The position numbers and the translations under genes are program-made. Positions 43,149 to 51,382 of a stretch of 64,000 nt of DNA are shown here, piece after piece. The notes beneath the pieces are model-generated. The model saw only the letters and a program-made list of their open reading frames with translations. It ran no database searches and had not been told where the DNA came from. Each line of letters starts with the position of its first letter. The first letter of the stretch is position 1. Source of the DNA: Polaribacter litorisediminis. Lineage in GTDB: Bacteria > Bacteroidota > Bacteroidia > Flavobacteriales > Flavobacteriaceae. The stretch spans positions 2,655,501-2,719,500 of the forward strand of contig NZ_CP082966.1 of the NCBI RefSeq assembly GCF_019968605.1. The letters run 5' to 3'.

Positions 43149-45614
43149 TTAAAACAAACTTGCTCTAAAGACAAATCCGGTTTCTTTTATATCACCATAA
43201 TGCGCATTTACATATTCGAAACGTAAAAATCGATATTTACCAAAACCTATGTTTGCCAGACCGATAGAATATTCTGTGTAGGGTTTGTTATCTGCCATAA
43301 ACAGTACTTTTCCGCCACCAACTAAATGAAAATTCAACTTATTTATGAACGGAATTTTACCCAAAAGTGCACCTCTAAAATTATGTTCGACATGCATTTC
43401 TGCATATTTATCATTTGTATAATATTTATAATACTCTAACAAATTAAAGCTATTTAAGTCAATATCTATTGGAAACCATAACTGATTTCCATTCGGTTGA
43501 ATATTATCCATAAACGCAATATTTTTCTTTTCTAAAAAAGCACCTCCACGAATATGGTATGCGAAATCACCATAATTCCCGGCTTTTAAATTTTGTCGAA
43601 TATTCACAATGAACAAATCTGAATTTAATTCTGATCTATCGGCACCAAACCTTTTTCTATAATTTACATTTATTGTTGGATATTTATTATTTCCATTAGT
43701 AGATTTTCTATCGGGATAAGACAAATATTTTTGACCAAACACAAAAGTAGCTCCTATATTTAAAGTTGCAATGGAATGTTCTGTAAAAGCACTGGTTGTA
43801 AAATTTTCTGGATCTAAAGGATTGTTAGACCAATAACCCGTACTACCCTCTTTTATAAAAGCATAGTTTGTAGTATTAAAAAGTGGTGTTCTTTTTGCAT
43901 ATTCTAAAGAACTTGTAAAATATACACCATTTCTAATTTCTTCAGAATACTGAATTTTAGCAAAAGTTCTATCAAAAATTTTCATGTAATTATTTCTATA
44001 AAGTAAAGAAGCGATGGTATTATTCAACTTAAAAATCGGTTCTCTCTCATTAAATTGTGTTGTTTCCACTCCTCCTGAAATATATAATCTTGGTCTTGAG
44101 AAATTATTCCATTTTTTTGAAAAGAAAAAAGTAGGTCTTAAGCGTTTATCAGAAAACCCATAATTCGCATTAATTCCTGCATTCCACCATTTACCTACTT
44201 CATTAATTTGTTTAAAATAACTAAAACCAGCAGAAGTATTTACTCCTTGAACCGTATTAAAACCAGTTTTTAACAAAGGACCATTATAAGAAAAAGATTT
44301 TTTTTCATAAGAATTTCTATAAGTATAGCCCTTTATAGGATCTAACCATTTAAATTTATTTCCTTTTGCATCTACAGAATCTAAATATTTTTTAGATTTC
44401 CGAATCACTTTAATACTATCTTTTACTTGATAATCTGTAATTTCTTCTTGGGTAAGTGGCACGGGCCTTAATTCATTCCAGAAAACAGAATCTTTTTTTG
44501 TTGCATTTTTTTCAAAAGACAGCACTTCATTGGTAAAAGTATCCTCTGTAAAGTTAGGTTTAAAATTATAATCTGAATAGACATAAGAAAACTTTCCATT
44601 GGGTTTAAAACCTAAAAACTTCACATCGAAATCTATGGTTTGACTTATTAAAACCCAACCTGCTATTTCTTCAGAATAATTATACCCCTGTTTTAACTTT
44701 AAAGAATTTACAACAGGTATATTTACCTGAACACCCGTGGTTGTAACATCCGCCCCGTACAACGCCCAGTCATCTTCTACGATGTAAATAAAACCATCAA
44801 AAACTCTATCATTTTTCCGTTTCGGAATTAATTTAATTTTATTAATTAGCTTACCATTCTTCTCATAAAATGTTCCAACTAATTTATACTTGTAATAACT
44901 AAATGCATTGGTAGAAATTGGCGAAACCAAATCGTTAAAAACAGGCAAACTATTTTCATACAAATCTAAATTAGAATCTTCTGCTCTATTAAAACTGACA
45001 CCATTATCTTCACCAGAAACTTTAGAAGCGACTATTTTTTCTTTGAATTTTTTAGGTTTTTTTTGAAAAGAAATATTAGAAAATGTTTCCGATAAATAAA
45101 TAATACCTGTTCTGGTAGAATCTAAACCTCCACCAAAATCTCCAGTACTTTGTCCCAAAAAACTCTCAGGGGCATCCTTAATTCTTGTTAATCCTCTAGA
45201 GTAAAATTTAGCCGTATAATTGGCTAATTTGTCTGTATTTTTATCTTTGTTGGCAATTACATTTCTAATAATATTATTTGCAGGATTATCTTTTGTAGAA
45301 ATAGAAATCCCATCCAATTTTATATTTTCTTCTTCCAATTCTGCATTTAACTCAAAAGGAAAAGAAGTAATATTTATTTCTTTTTTTAGCGTTTTAAAGC
45401 CTAAAAACTGAAAAACAATGGTGTGTAAACCTTTTTTTTTCAATTCTAAAAAATAATCACCATTATCATTAGACGTAGTACCTGTAACCGTTTTATCTAA
45501 ATAAACACTCACAAACGAAAGTGGATCACCATTTTTATCTGTAATTCTCCCTTTTACTTGTGCTAAAATTGATGTAGATATTAGAATTAATAATAGAAAA
45601 ATATTTCTTCTCAT
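43149..45614 (-). CDS. DUF5686 outer-membrane protein with carboxypeptidase-regulatory-like domain
   Basis: 821 residues from the ATG at 45612-45614 (MRRNIFLLLILISTSILAQ); the frame opens 9 codons earlier. Signal peptide 1-19, a CarboxypepD_reg-like beta sandwich (about 20-100, VKGRITDKNGDPLSFVSVYL), then the long DUF5686 part rich in alternating aromatic strands (GKFSYVYSDYNFKPNF, FFSKKWNNFSRPRLYISGG), ending FRFEYVNAHYGDIKETGFVFRASLF with a terminal Phe as in outer-membrane barrels. Probably an outer-membrane protein related to TonB-dependent receptors but without a plug. Function unknown. Confidence 0.85.
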   Translation of the reverse strand: MRRNIFLLLILISTSILAQVKGRITDKNGDPLSFVSVYLDKTVTGTTSNDNGDYFLELKKKGLHTIVFQFLGFKTLKKEINITSFPFELNAELEEENIKLDGISISTKDNPANNIIRNVIANKDKNTDKLANYTAKFYSRGLTRIKDAPESFLGQSTGDFGGGLDSTRTGIIYLSETFSNISFQKKPKKFKEKIVASKVSGEDNGVSFNRAEDSNLDLYENSLPVFNDLVSPISTNAFSYYKYKLVGTFYEKNGKLINKIKLIPKRKNDRVFDGFIYIVEDDWALYGADVTTTGVQVNIPVVNSLKLKQGYNYSEEIAGWVLISQTIDFDVKFLGFKPNGKFSYVYSDYNFKPNFTEDTFTNEVLSFEKNATKKDSVFWNELRPVPLTQEEITDYQVKDSIKVIRKSKKYLDSVDAKGNKFKWLDPIKGYTYRNSYEKKSFSYNGPLLKTGFNTVQGVNTSAGFSYFKQINEVGKWWNAGINANYGFSDKRLRPTFFFSKKWNNFSRPRLYISGGVETTQFNEREPIFKLNNTIASLLYRNNYMKIFDRTFAKIQYSEEIRNGVYFTSSLEYAKRTPLFNTTNYAFIKEGSTGYWSNNPLDPENFTTSAFTEHSIATLNIGATFVFGQKYLSYPDRKSTNGNNKYPTINVNYRKRFGADRSELNSDLFIVNIRQNLKAGNYGDFAYHIRGGAFLEKKNIAFMDNIQPNGNQLWFPIDIDLNSFNLLEYYKYYTNDKYAEMHVEHNFRGALLGKIPFINKLNFHLVGGGKVLFMADNKPYTEYSIGLANIGFGKYRFLRFEYVNAHYGDIKETGFVFRASLF

Positions 45615-45857
45615 AATTTGGGTTTCCTTTTTTATACGCAAACATAAAGTTTATGTTACAAGTAAATGTTTAATATTTGTTAAACAGATTACGATACTCT
45701 TTGCTTTAAGACGATACAAACTTAAAAACGTTACTTAGATAAAAAAAGTTACACTTACTATTTTAATTTTTAAATAAAAACGAAATACCATTGATAAAAA
45801 CTAATTCGTATTACTAAATTTACAATTAAAAAAAAACAATACCCATATCCATTTTTG

Positions 45858-46811
45858 ATGAACCAAACACTCCTATCTTCTCCTCTGCAAGGATTTACAG
45901 ATTATAAATTTAGAAATGCTTTTAATCAATTCTTTGGAGGAATCGACACTTTTTATTCGCCGTATATTCGACTTAATGGAAAATTAATCATTAAAAACTC
46001 GTATCAAAAAGATATTCTTCCAGAAAACAATACCGAATTAGAGGTGATTCCTCAAATTATCACCAATGATGTGGATGAATTTTTATTTGTTTCTAAATAT
46101 GTGCAAGAATTAGGATACAAAGAATTAAATTGGAATTTAGGTTGTCCCTACCCGATGGTTACGAAACGCGGAATGGGTTCTGGATTGATCAGCGATTCCG
46201 AAAAAATAAATAGTATTCTTCATAAAATTCATAACGAATCTGATATTCTCGTTTCTATGAAAATGAGGATGGGTTATGATACTCCTGAAGAAATTTTGGA
46301 TGTATTACCCATTTTAGACACCTATCCTTTAAAAAATATTGCCATTCACGCTAGGATAGGAAAACAATTGTACAAAGGAGGTACAAATTTAGAAGCATTT
46401 CAAAAGTGTTTAGACAACACCAAACACAAACTGTATTATAACGGTGATATTACTTCCGTGGCAGCTTTTAAAAAACTACAAGAACAATTTACTACGATAG
46501 ATCATTGGATGATTGGAAGAGGATTAATTGCAGATCCTTTTTTACCAAGCATGATAAAAAATAACACCACTGAATATCCACAAAACAGATTTGATATTTT
46601 TCAAGAATTTCATGAACGAATCTATACGGAATACGATGCAGCGCTTTCTGGACCAACACCAATTAAAATGAAAATGCTTGGTTTTTGGGAATACTTTTCT
46701 AAAAGCTTTTCAAATCCTCAAAAAACCTATAAAAAAATAAAAAAAGCACAAAATGCAAAAGTATATGCCATTGCCGTTCAAGAGATTTTTAAAGAAGCAA
46801 AGAATGGTTAA
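45858..46811 (+). CDS. tRNA-dihydrouridine synthase family protein
   Basis: 317 residues from the ATG at 45858 (the frame also has a TTG one codon earlier). FMN-dependent TIM barrel: SSPLQGFTDYKFRNAF at the start, NWNLGCPYPMVTKRGMGSGL with the active-site Cys at about 96, VSMKMRMGYDTPEEI, IHARIGKQLYKGG and YYNGDITS. The loop after the Cys (YPMVTKRG) and the overall length are those of the shorter DUS-like group in Bacteroidota, distinct from DusB. The tRNA position it modifies is not determined. Its stop is one base from the stop of the convergent endonuclease-fold gene. Confidence 0.88.
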   Translation: MNQTLLSSPLQGFTDYKFRNAFNQFFGGIDTFYSPYIRLNGKLIIKNSYQKDILPENNTELEVIPQIITNDVDEFLFVSKYVQELGYKELNWNLGCPYPMVTKRGMGSGLISDSEKINSILHKIHNESDILVSMKMRMGYDTPEEILDVLPILDTYPLKNIAIHARIGKQLYKGGTNLEAFQKCLDNTKHKLYYNGDITSVAAFKKLQEQFTTIDHWMIGRGLIADPFLPSMIKNNTTEYPQNRFDIFQEFHERIYTEYDAALSGPTPIKMKMLGFWEYFSKSFSNPQKTYKKIKKAQNAKVYAIAVQEIFKEAKNG

Positions 46812-46812
46812 T

Positions 46813-47790
46813 TTACTTCAATTTAAACTCCATAAAAACAGGCAAATGATCTGAAGCTTGCTCAAAATCATTCAACACTTTTCCTGAAATATATTCAATA
46901 GAATTTTTGGTATAAAAAATATAATCTATCCTTTCATAAGGATCTTTTGTATCGAAGGTATTACTTAGATTACGGATATCAAAAGCCGCATTTCCAATAT
47001 CTTTCATGGCAAATATTTTTTGAACAACTGCATTTTCGTCCCGAGCTTTTGCATTAAAATCGCCTAATAAAATAGTGGGATACTTGTCTTTATACTGATT
47101 AAAAATCTTTAATACTTCTTGAAATTGCCGCACTCTTGTTTCTTTTTCAAAAGCTTCTAAATGAATATTTATCAACACAACATCTTTACCATTTAAAACA
47201 ACCTTTACAACTTGGGCTAAACGATCTAAATAAAAAGCATCTCTATAAAAAGGAGCATCTGCAACTCTTGGTAAAACAATTCTTTGCTGCTCTTTTAAAG
47301 GATATTTGCTAATAATAGATTGGCCAGAAACCACTTTACCAAAATGCATACTTACAGGCCAATAAGGAAAAGGTAAATAACGCTCATCCCAATTAATGGC
47401 TTTTGCTCTAAAAGGATAGCCTAAATTAGCAATTTCTTCTTCTTGATTTATATGATAACTTCTAGATGCATCATAATCTATTTCTTGAAAAGAAATAATA
47501 TCTGGATGTATTTCTTTCGTTTCTTCTAAAACTTTTTGTAGATTTTTATCAAATAATTCTTTTGATTTTGCGACGGGAAGATTATTTGTCATCCCACTTA
47601 AATAACCAATATTATACGTTACAATACTAAAGATCGAATCATTTTCTAGCAGTATATCATTTTCAACAATTGTTAGTTTGGTATATTCATTTTCTTTTAA
47701 AGTTGATGAGGAAGCCCAAAAAAAGAAAATCAGAAAGGCAACTGCCAATAATAAAAAAAATTGAGAAAGGTATTTTAAGAAGCGTTTCAT
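46813..47790 (-). CDS. Membrane-anchored endonuclease/exonuclease/phosphatase family protein
   Basis: 325 residues. N-terminal membrane helix (about 8-27, FFLLLAVAFLIFFFWA), then the EEP fold: VTYNIGYLSG, SFQEIDYDASR with the metal-binding Glu, LINIHLEAFEKETRVRQ, ILLGDFNAKARDE with Asp-x-Asn, and ASDHLPVFMEF with the catalytic Asp-His. Complete catalytic set. It may be a phospholipase/phosphodiesterase or nuclease exposed to the periplasm; the fold does not decide. Downstream convergent gene is one base away, with no terminator. Confidence 0.88.
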   Translation of the reverse strand: MKRFLKYLSQFFLLLAVAFLIFFFWASSSTLKENEYTKLTIVENDILLENDSIFSIVTYNIGYLSGMTNNLPVAKSKELFDKNLQKVLEETKEIHPDIISFQEIDYDASRSYHINQEEEIANLGYPFRAKAINWDERYLPFPYWPVSMHFGKVVSGQSIISKYPLKEQQRIVLPRVADAPFYRDAFYLDRLAQVVKVVLNGKDVVLINIHLEAFEKETRVRQFQEVLKIFNQYKDKYPTILLGDFNAKARDENAVVQKIFAMKDIGNAAFDIRNLSNTFDTKDPYERIDYIFYTKNSIEYISGKVLNDFEQASDHLPVFMEFKLK

Positions 47791-48143
47791 AAGTTCTTTT
47801 TTTTGCTTGTATTTACTAAATTCTACTATTCTATTTTGAACAGAAATATCTATTTTTAAGGATCTGAATGATTCTTTAAATCTAATGATTTTTTTGAGAA
47901 ATCCAGTATTTCTAGTGCAAATAAATAATTATAAATTGAAGTAAAATCACCCAAGTTTTTACTTTAATTTATAATTCATATCGGCTACCTAATTTTTATT
48001 TTAAATTAAAATTCCCTGATAACTTCGGGTGTATTTTATGAATTAAGAAATGTTAAAAAACCGTTAATCAGACATATAATTTAAACCTTTTTCTTTTTTA
48101 AATGTCAAAGAAGCGTAAACAATTAACAATAATAATTTATATC
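47791..48143. other. Divergent promoter region with long hairpin
   Basis: 350 bases without a gene between two divergent genes. The notable element is a 20-bp near-perfect inverted repeat at 47927-47976. Confidence 0.55.
47927..47976. repeat. 20-bp near-perfect inverted repeat
   Basis: The left arm (47927-47946, AATTATAAATTGAAGTAAAA) and the complement of the right arm (47957-47976) match at 19 of 20 positions, with a 10-base loop. It could be a regulatory dyad or a folded RNA leader. Confidence 0.65.
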
Positions 48144-48599
48144 ATGAAAAAAGTAGCAAGCATTTTAGTATTCATATTCGTATGTACTTTAACCACTCAA
48201 GCACAGAAAAAAAGAAGAGATAATAGACCTCAATTATCCGTTAAGCAGCAAACGGAATTGGCTGTAAAACAAATGACTTTAGCTTTAGATTTATCGGAAA
48301 AACAACAGGATCAAGTAGCGCCTTTAATTCAGGCACAAGTAGCTGCGAAAAAAGAGGCTATGACTAAAAGGAAAGCGATGCAAGAAAGCAATACGAAACC
48401 TTCATCTGACGAAATTTATGAAATGAGAAGCAAAATGTTAGACAATCAAATTGCTTTTAAGAACAAGATGAAAGATATCTTAAATAAAGAACAATTTGAG
48501 CAGTTTCAAAAAATGAAAAAAGCAAGAAAAATGAGAGGGATGAGAGGAATTAGAGAAATAAAGAAAAGAAAAATAGCTAAAGAAGAAAAAAAATGGTAA
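48144..48599 (+). CDS. Small secreted Spy/LTXXQ-like basic protein
   Basis: 151 residues from the ATG at 48144; the frame opens 14 codons earlier. Signal peptide (MKKVASILVFIFVCTLTTQAQ), then a helical region with LTLALDLSEKQQDQVAPLIQAQ resembling the LTXXQ helices of Spy/CpxP periplasmic proteins, and a very basic C-terminus rich in Lys, Arg and Met (KKARKMRGMRGIREIKKRKI). Possibly a chaperone-like stress protein; the basic tail is unusual. Followed by a terminator. Confidence 0.65.
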   Translation: MKKVASILVFIFVCTLTTQAQKKRRDNRPQLSVKQQTELAVKQMTLALDLSEKQQDQVAPLIQAQVAAKKEAMTKRKAMQESNTKPSSDEIYEMRSKMLDNQIAFKNKMKDILNKEQFEQFQKMKKARKMRGMRGIREIKKRKIAKEEKKW

Positions 48600-48674
48600 C
48601 ATAAATACTACCTTTTATACTCTTGGTTATTTGAAATAAAAGGCATTTGTTTTGGTTGATTAATTTTTTTAAAA

Positions 48675-48706
48675 AAATCCGATTTCTTAATTGATATCGG
48701 ATTTTT
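48675..48706 (+). terminator. Intrinsic terminator
   Basis: AAATCCGAT (48675-48683) pairs with ATCGGATTT (48696-48704), followed by T residues; also preceded by a run of A. Ends the Spy-like gene transcript. Confidence 0.75.
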
Positions 48707-48722
48707 GTATAAATGACGAATT

Positions 48723-48808
48723 TGCGTTAGCGATTGAACGGCATGTTTGAGCTCTTTTTTGTTTTTTAAAAAAAGCGAGTAGTGAAAGCGCGACCTTGTG
48801 TAACGCCC
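48723..48808 (-). repeat. Dispersed intergenic repeat, copy B
   Basis: On the minus strand it begins GGGCGTTA 5 bases after the carbonic-anhydrase stop and shares with copy A (18191-18325) the ordered blocks GGGCGTT, GC..CGCTTTC, TCGCT, AAAAAACAAAAA, GAGCTC, TGC, CAATC and TAACGCA. It lacks the inner palindrome of copy A. Both copies lie directly behind the stop of a minus-strand gene. Confidence 0.65.
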
Positions 48809-48813
48809 AAATT

Positions 48814-49329
48814 TTACTCTTTAAACCAACTAGAATATTTTACATAATTATTCGCGATTCTGTCTATTTCCCCAGAAATTAATGCTTGTGAAATGTCTTT
48901 AACTTTTTTAGCAGGAACTCCTGCATAAATGCTTCCGCTTTCTACTTTGGTATTTTTGGTGACCACGGCTCCGGCTGCAATAATTGAGTTCGATTCAATA
49001 ATACAATCATCCATAATGATAGACCCCATTCCTACCAAAACATTGTCATGAATTGTGCAACCATGTACAATTGCATTGTGCCCAATAGAAACATTATTAC
49101 CAATGGTTGTGGGCGATTTTAAGTAGGTTGCGTGAATTACAGCACCATCTTGAATGTTTACTTTATTGCCAATTTTAATATAATGCACATCGCCTCTAAT
49201 GACCGCATTATACCAAATACTGCATTCTTTACCCAAGGAAACTTCTCCAAGAATAGTTGCGTTTTCTGCCACAAAACAATCTTCTGGAATTTGTGGATGT
49301 TTTCCGTTTACCTGCTTAATAATTGGCAT
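48814..49329 (-). CDS. Gamma carbonic anhydrase family protein
   Basis: 171 residues, left-handed beta-helix of hexapeptide repeats (IGNKVNIQDGAVIHATY, TIGNNVSIGHNAIVHGCTIHDNVLVGMGSIIMD). Zinc ligands H66, H84 and H89 match gamma carbonic anhydrase/YrdA proteins. Whether it has hydration activity is unknown, as YrdA types often lack a proton-shuttle residue. Repeat copy B begins 5 bases after its stop; a TTTTC repeat lies about 170 bases upstream. Confidence 0.9.
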   Translation of the reverse strand: MPIIKQVNGKHPQIPEDCFVAENATILGEVSLGKECSIWYNAVIRGDVHYIKIGNKVNIQDGAVIHATYLKSPTTIGNNVSIGHNAIVHGCTIHDNVLVGMGSIIMDDCIIESNSIIAAGAVVTKNTKVESGSIYAGVPAKKVKDISQALISGEIDRIANNYVKYSSWFKE

Positions 49330-49499
49330 CTTTTTTAATTTTTTAAGTGAAATTTATTACTCAGTAAATGTAAAGATTAAATAAAAACATTTTCATAAAA
49401 TTGGTTTAAAAAATATTCCATTCGAGGTACCATTTTATTTTATTAGAACTCAAAACATCAACTACATTGAATGAATTTACGGGTAATTTCGGTCAAATG

Positions 49500-49533
49500 T
49501 TTCTTTTCTTTTCTTTTCTTTTCTTTTCTTTTC
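49500..49533. repeat. TTTTC pentanucleotide repeat
   Basis: About six and a half copies of TTTTC in perfect register between the stop of the glucosaminidase gene (49570) and the upstream side of the carbonic anhydrase gene. Such tracts can change length by slippage. It is followed by GGCTCCGTTTGCGACGCTCTAG close to the stop. Confidence 0.85.
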
Positions 49534-49569
49534 CAAAGGCTCCGTTTGCGACGCTCTAGTTAAAAACAC

Positions 49570-50376
49570 TTATTTTAAAAGTAATTTTTGTCCGATAGAA
49601 ATAGTATTGTCTTTTAAATTGTTGCGTTTTTTTAAAAGATCTATAGAAATTCCGAATTTTCTACTAATAGCATATAAAGTATCACCTTTTTGAACATTAT
49701 AATATTTTATGTTCGTAGGCTCTGATATTCCTTCTGTAAAACCTTTATTTTTCACTATATCAAATTCATATAATTTATAATCATTGATAATTTTCAATAA
49801 TTTTTCTGGATACTTTCTATCGGTTGCATACCCAGCTTTTCGCAGTCCATAAGCCCATTTTCGGTAATCTTTTATATTGTATTCAAATAAAAAAGCATAG
49901 CGTTTTCTTTGGGTTAAAAACAAGGAATGATCCTTGTAAGAAGTTTCTGGATATTGATATTTTCTAAAACATTCTCCTTTTTCATCATCATCATGATATA
50001 CTCTTTCACCTTTCCATTGTGTGTGACATTTTATACCAAAATGATTGTTAGATTTTAATGCCAATTCTCCTCTCCCCGTGCCAGATTCTAAAATTCCTTG
50101 CGCCAAAGTAATGCTAGCCGGAATCTTATATTCATGCATTTCAAGCACAGCTATTGGAGCATATTTTCTAATATAAGCAAGTTTATATTTGTCAAGTTTC
50201 GGGTTTTTCTTGGCTAATTCTTTTGTAAGTTCTTTTTCATTTACAGAGGGTAATTCTATGGGTGCTGGCTCTGAAATTACCACTTCAGAATTTTTCTTTT
50301 GAATCACTCTTTTTTTAGAACCACAAGCCGTTAGAAAAAATATCGCCGATAAAAAAAATAAAACCCTTAATTTCAT
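49570..50376 (-). CDS. Glucosaminidase lipoprotein with LysM domain
   Basis: 268 residues. Lipobox LTAC with C18 (FFLTACGSKK), then a GH73-type glucosaminidase domain (about 70-200: HEYKIPASITLAQGILESGTGRGELALKSNNHFGIKCH with a Glu in the catalytic position, and KYQYPETSYKDHS), then a LysM domain (about 222-268, YNVQKGDTLYAISRKFGIS). It should cut peptidoglycan from the outer or inner membrane side. The start overlaps the stop of the PLP deaminase gene by four bases (ATGA), so the two are coupled. Confidence 0.92.
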   Translation of the reverse strand: MKLRVLFFLSAIFFLTACGSKKRVIQKKNSEVVISEPAPIELPSVNEKELTKELAKKNPKLDKYKLAYIRKYAPIAVLEMHEYKIPASITLAQGILESGTGRGELALKSNNHFGIKCHTQWKGERVYHDDDEKGECFRKYQYPETSYKDHSLFLTQRKRYAFLFEYNIKDYRKWAYGLRKAGYATDRKYPEKLLKIINDYKLYEFDIVKNKGFTEGISEPTNIKYYNVQKGDTLYAISRKFGISIDLLKKRNNLKDNTISIGQKLLLK

Positions 50377-51314
50377 AGTACATTAATTATTTGTTCTTCT
50401 TTACTTTTCAATTTTTTATTAAAACCATCTATTCCTTGAATTCCTCCCGTATGAATTGCCAAAATTTTAGTACCTTCTGGAAATGTATCTTTTTTAATTA
50501 AATCAATGATTCCGAAAATCATTTTTCCCGTATAAATAGGATCTAACAAAACATTGGTTTCGGTTTTAAACTCATTGATAAAACGAATTAGTTCTTCATT
50601 ATATTTAGCATATCCTCCAAAATGATAGGTTTTTTGTAATTTCCAATTTTTTCTATTGATGGTATATTTTTTAATTTCTTCGGATAAAAAATTCCCCTTC
50701 AGAGCAGGAAATCCGATAACTTTTTGCTTCTTTCCTATAGAATTTATCAACCCAGAAATTGTGCCACCTGTTCCTAAAGCAGCACAAATATAATGGAACT
50801 CTTTGTCTTCTTCTGTTAATATTTCTTCACAGCCTTTAACTGCCAAAATATTTGTACCTCCTTCAGGAATTAAATAAAAATCGCCCCATTTATTTTTTAG
50901 CTTTTCTATTAAACCAAAAGAAGTTTTTTGCCTATACTCTTCTCTAGAAACAAAATGTAACTTCATTCCGTTATTATGAGCTTCTCTTAGAGTTGCATTC
51001 TCCTCTAAGGTTTTTGTGAGGTTTTTACCTAATTCATCACCTCTAATGATTCCAAAAGTTTTTAATCCGGCTAATTTACCTGCTACGGCAGTTGCTACCA
51101 CATGATTAGAATATGCACCACCAAAAGTAAGTATCGCCTTCTTTTTTAATTTTTTAGCTTCTTTCAGATTGTATTTTAGTTTTCTAAATTTATTACCCGA
51201 AACAAAAGGGTGAATTAAATCTTCTCTTTTAATTGATAGTTGTACTTTTTTTTCTTCCAAAACTGGGAGCGATATTTCTTGATTTTGAGTTGCTAAAATT
51301 TCATTAAAATTCAT
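50373..51314 (-). CDS. ACC deaminase / D-cysteine desulfhydrase family PLP enzyme
   Basis: 313 residues, fold-type II PLP enzyme. The Schiff-base Lys is in SGNKFRKLKYN (K42), with TFGGAYSNHVVATA, PEGGTNILAVKGCEEI and the PLP phosphate loop ALGTGGTISGLI. This places it with DcyD/ACC deaminase, but the exact substrate (ACC, D-cysteine or another D-amino acid) cannot be assigned by sequence alone. Precedes and overlaps the glucosaminidase gene, suggesting a shared mRNA. Confidence 0.85.
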   Translation of the reverse strand: MNFNEILATQNQEISLPVLEEKKVQLSIKREDLIHPFVSGNKFRKLKYNLKEAKKLKKKAILTFGGAYSNHVVATAVAGKLAGLKTFGIIRGDELGKNLTKTLEENATLREAHNNGMKLHFVSREEYRQKTSFGLIEKLKNKWGDFYLIPEGGTNILAVKGCEEILTEEDKEFHYICAALGTGGTISGLINSIGKKQKVIGFPALKGNFLSEEIKKYTINRKNWKLQKTYHFGGYAKYNEELIRFINEFKTETNVLLDPIYTGKMIFGIIDLIKKDTFPEGTKILAIHTGGIQGIDGFNKKLKSKEEQIINVL

Positions 51315-51382
51315 ACTATATAATAGATATTGGGGAGTTAAATGCTATTTTAATTTCCGTAATAGAAGCGAACAGCTCTTTT

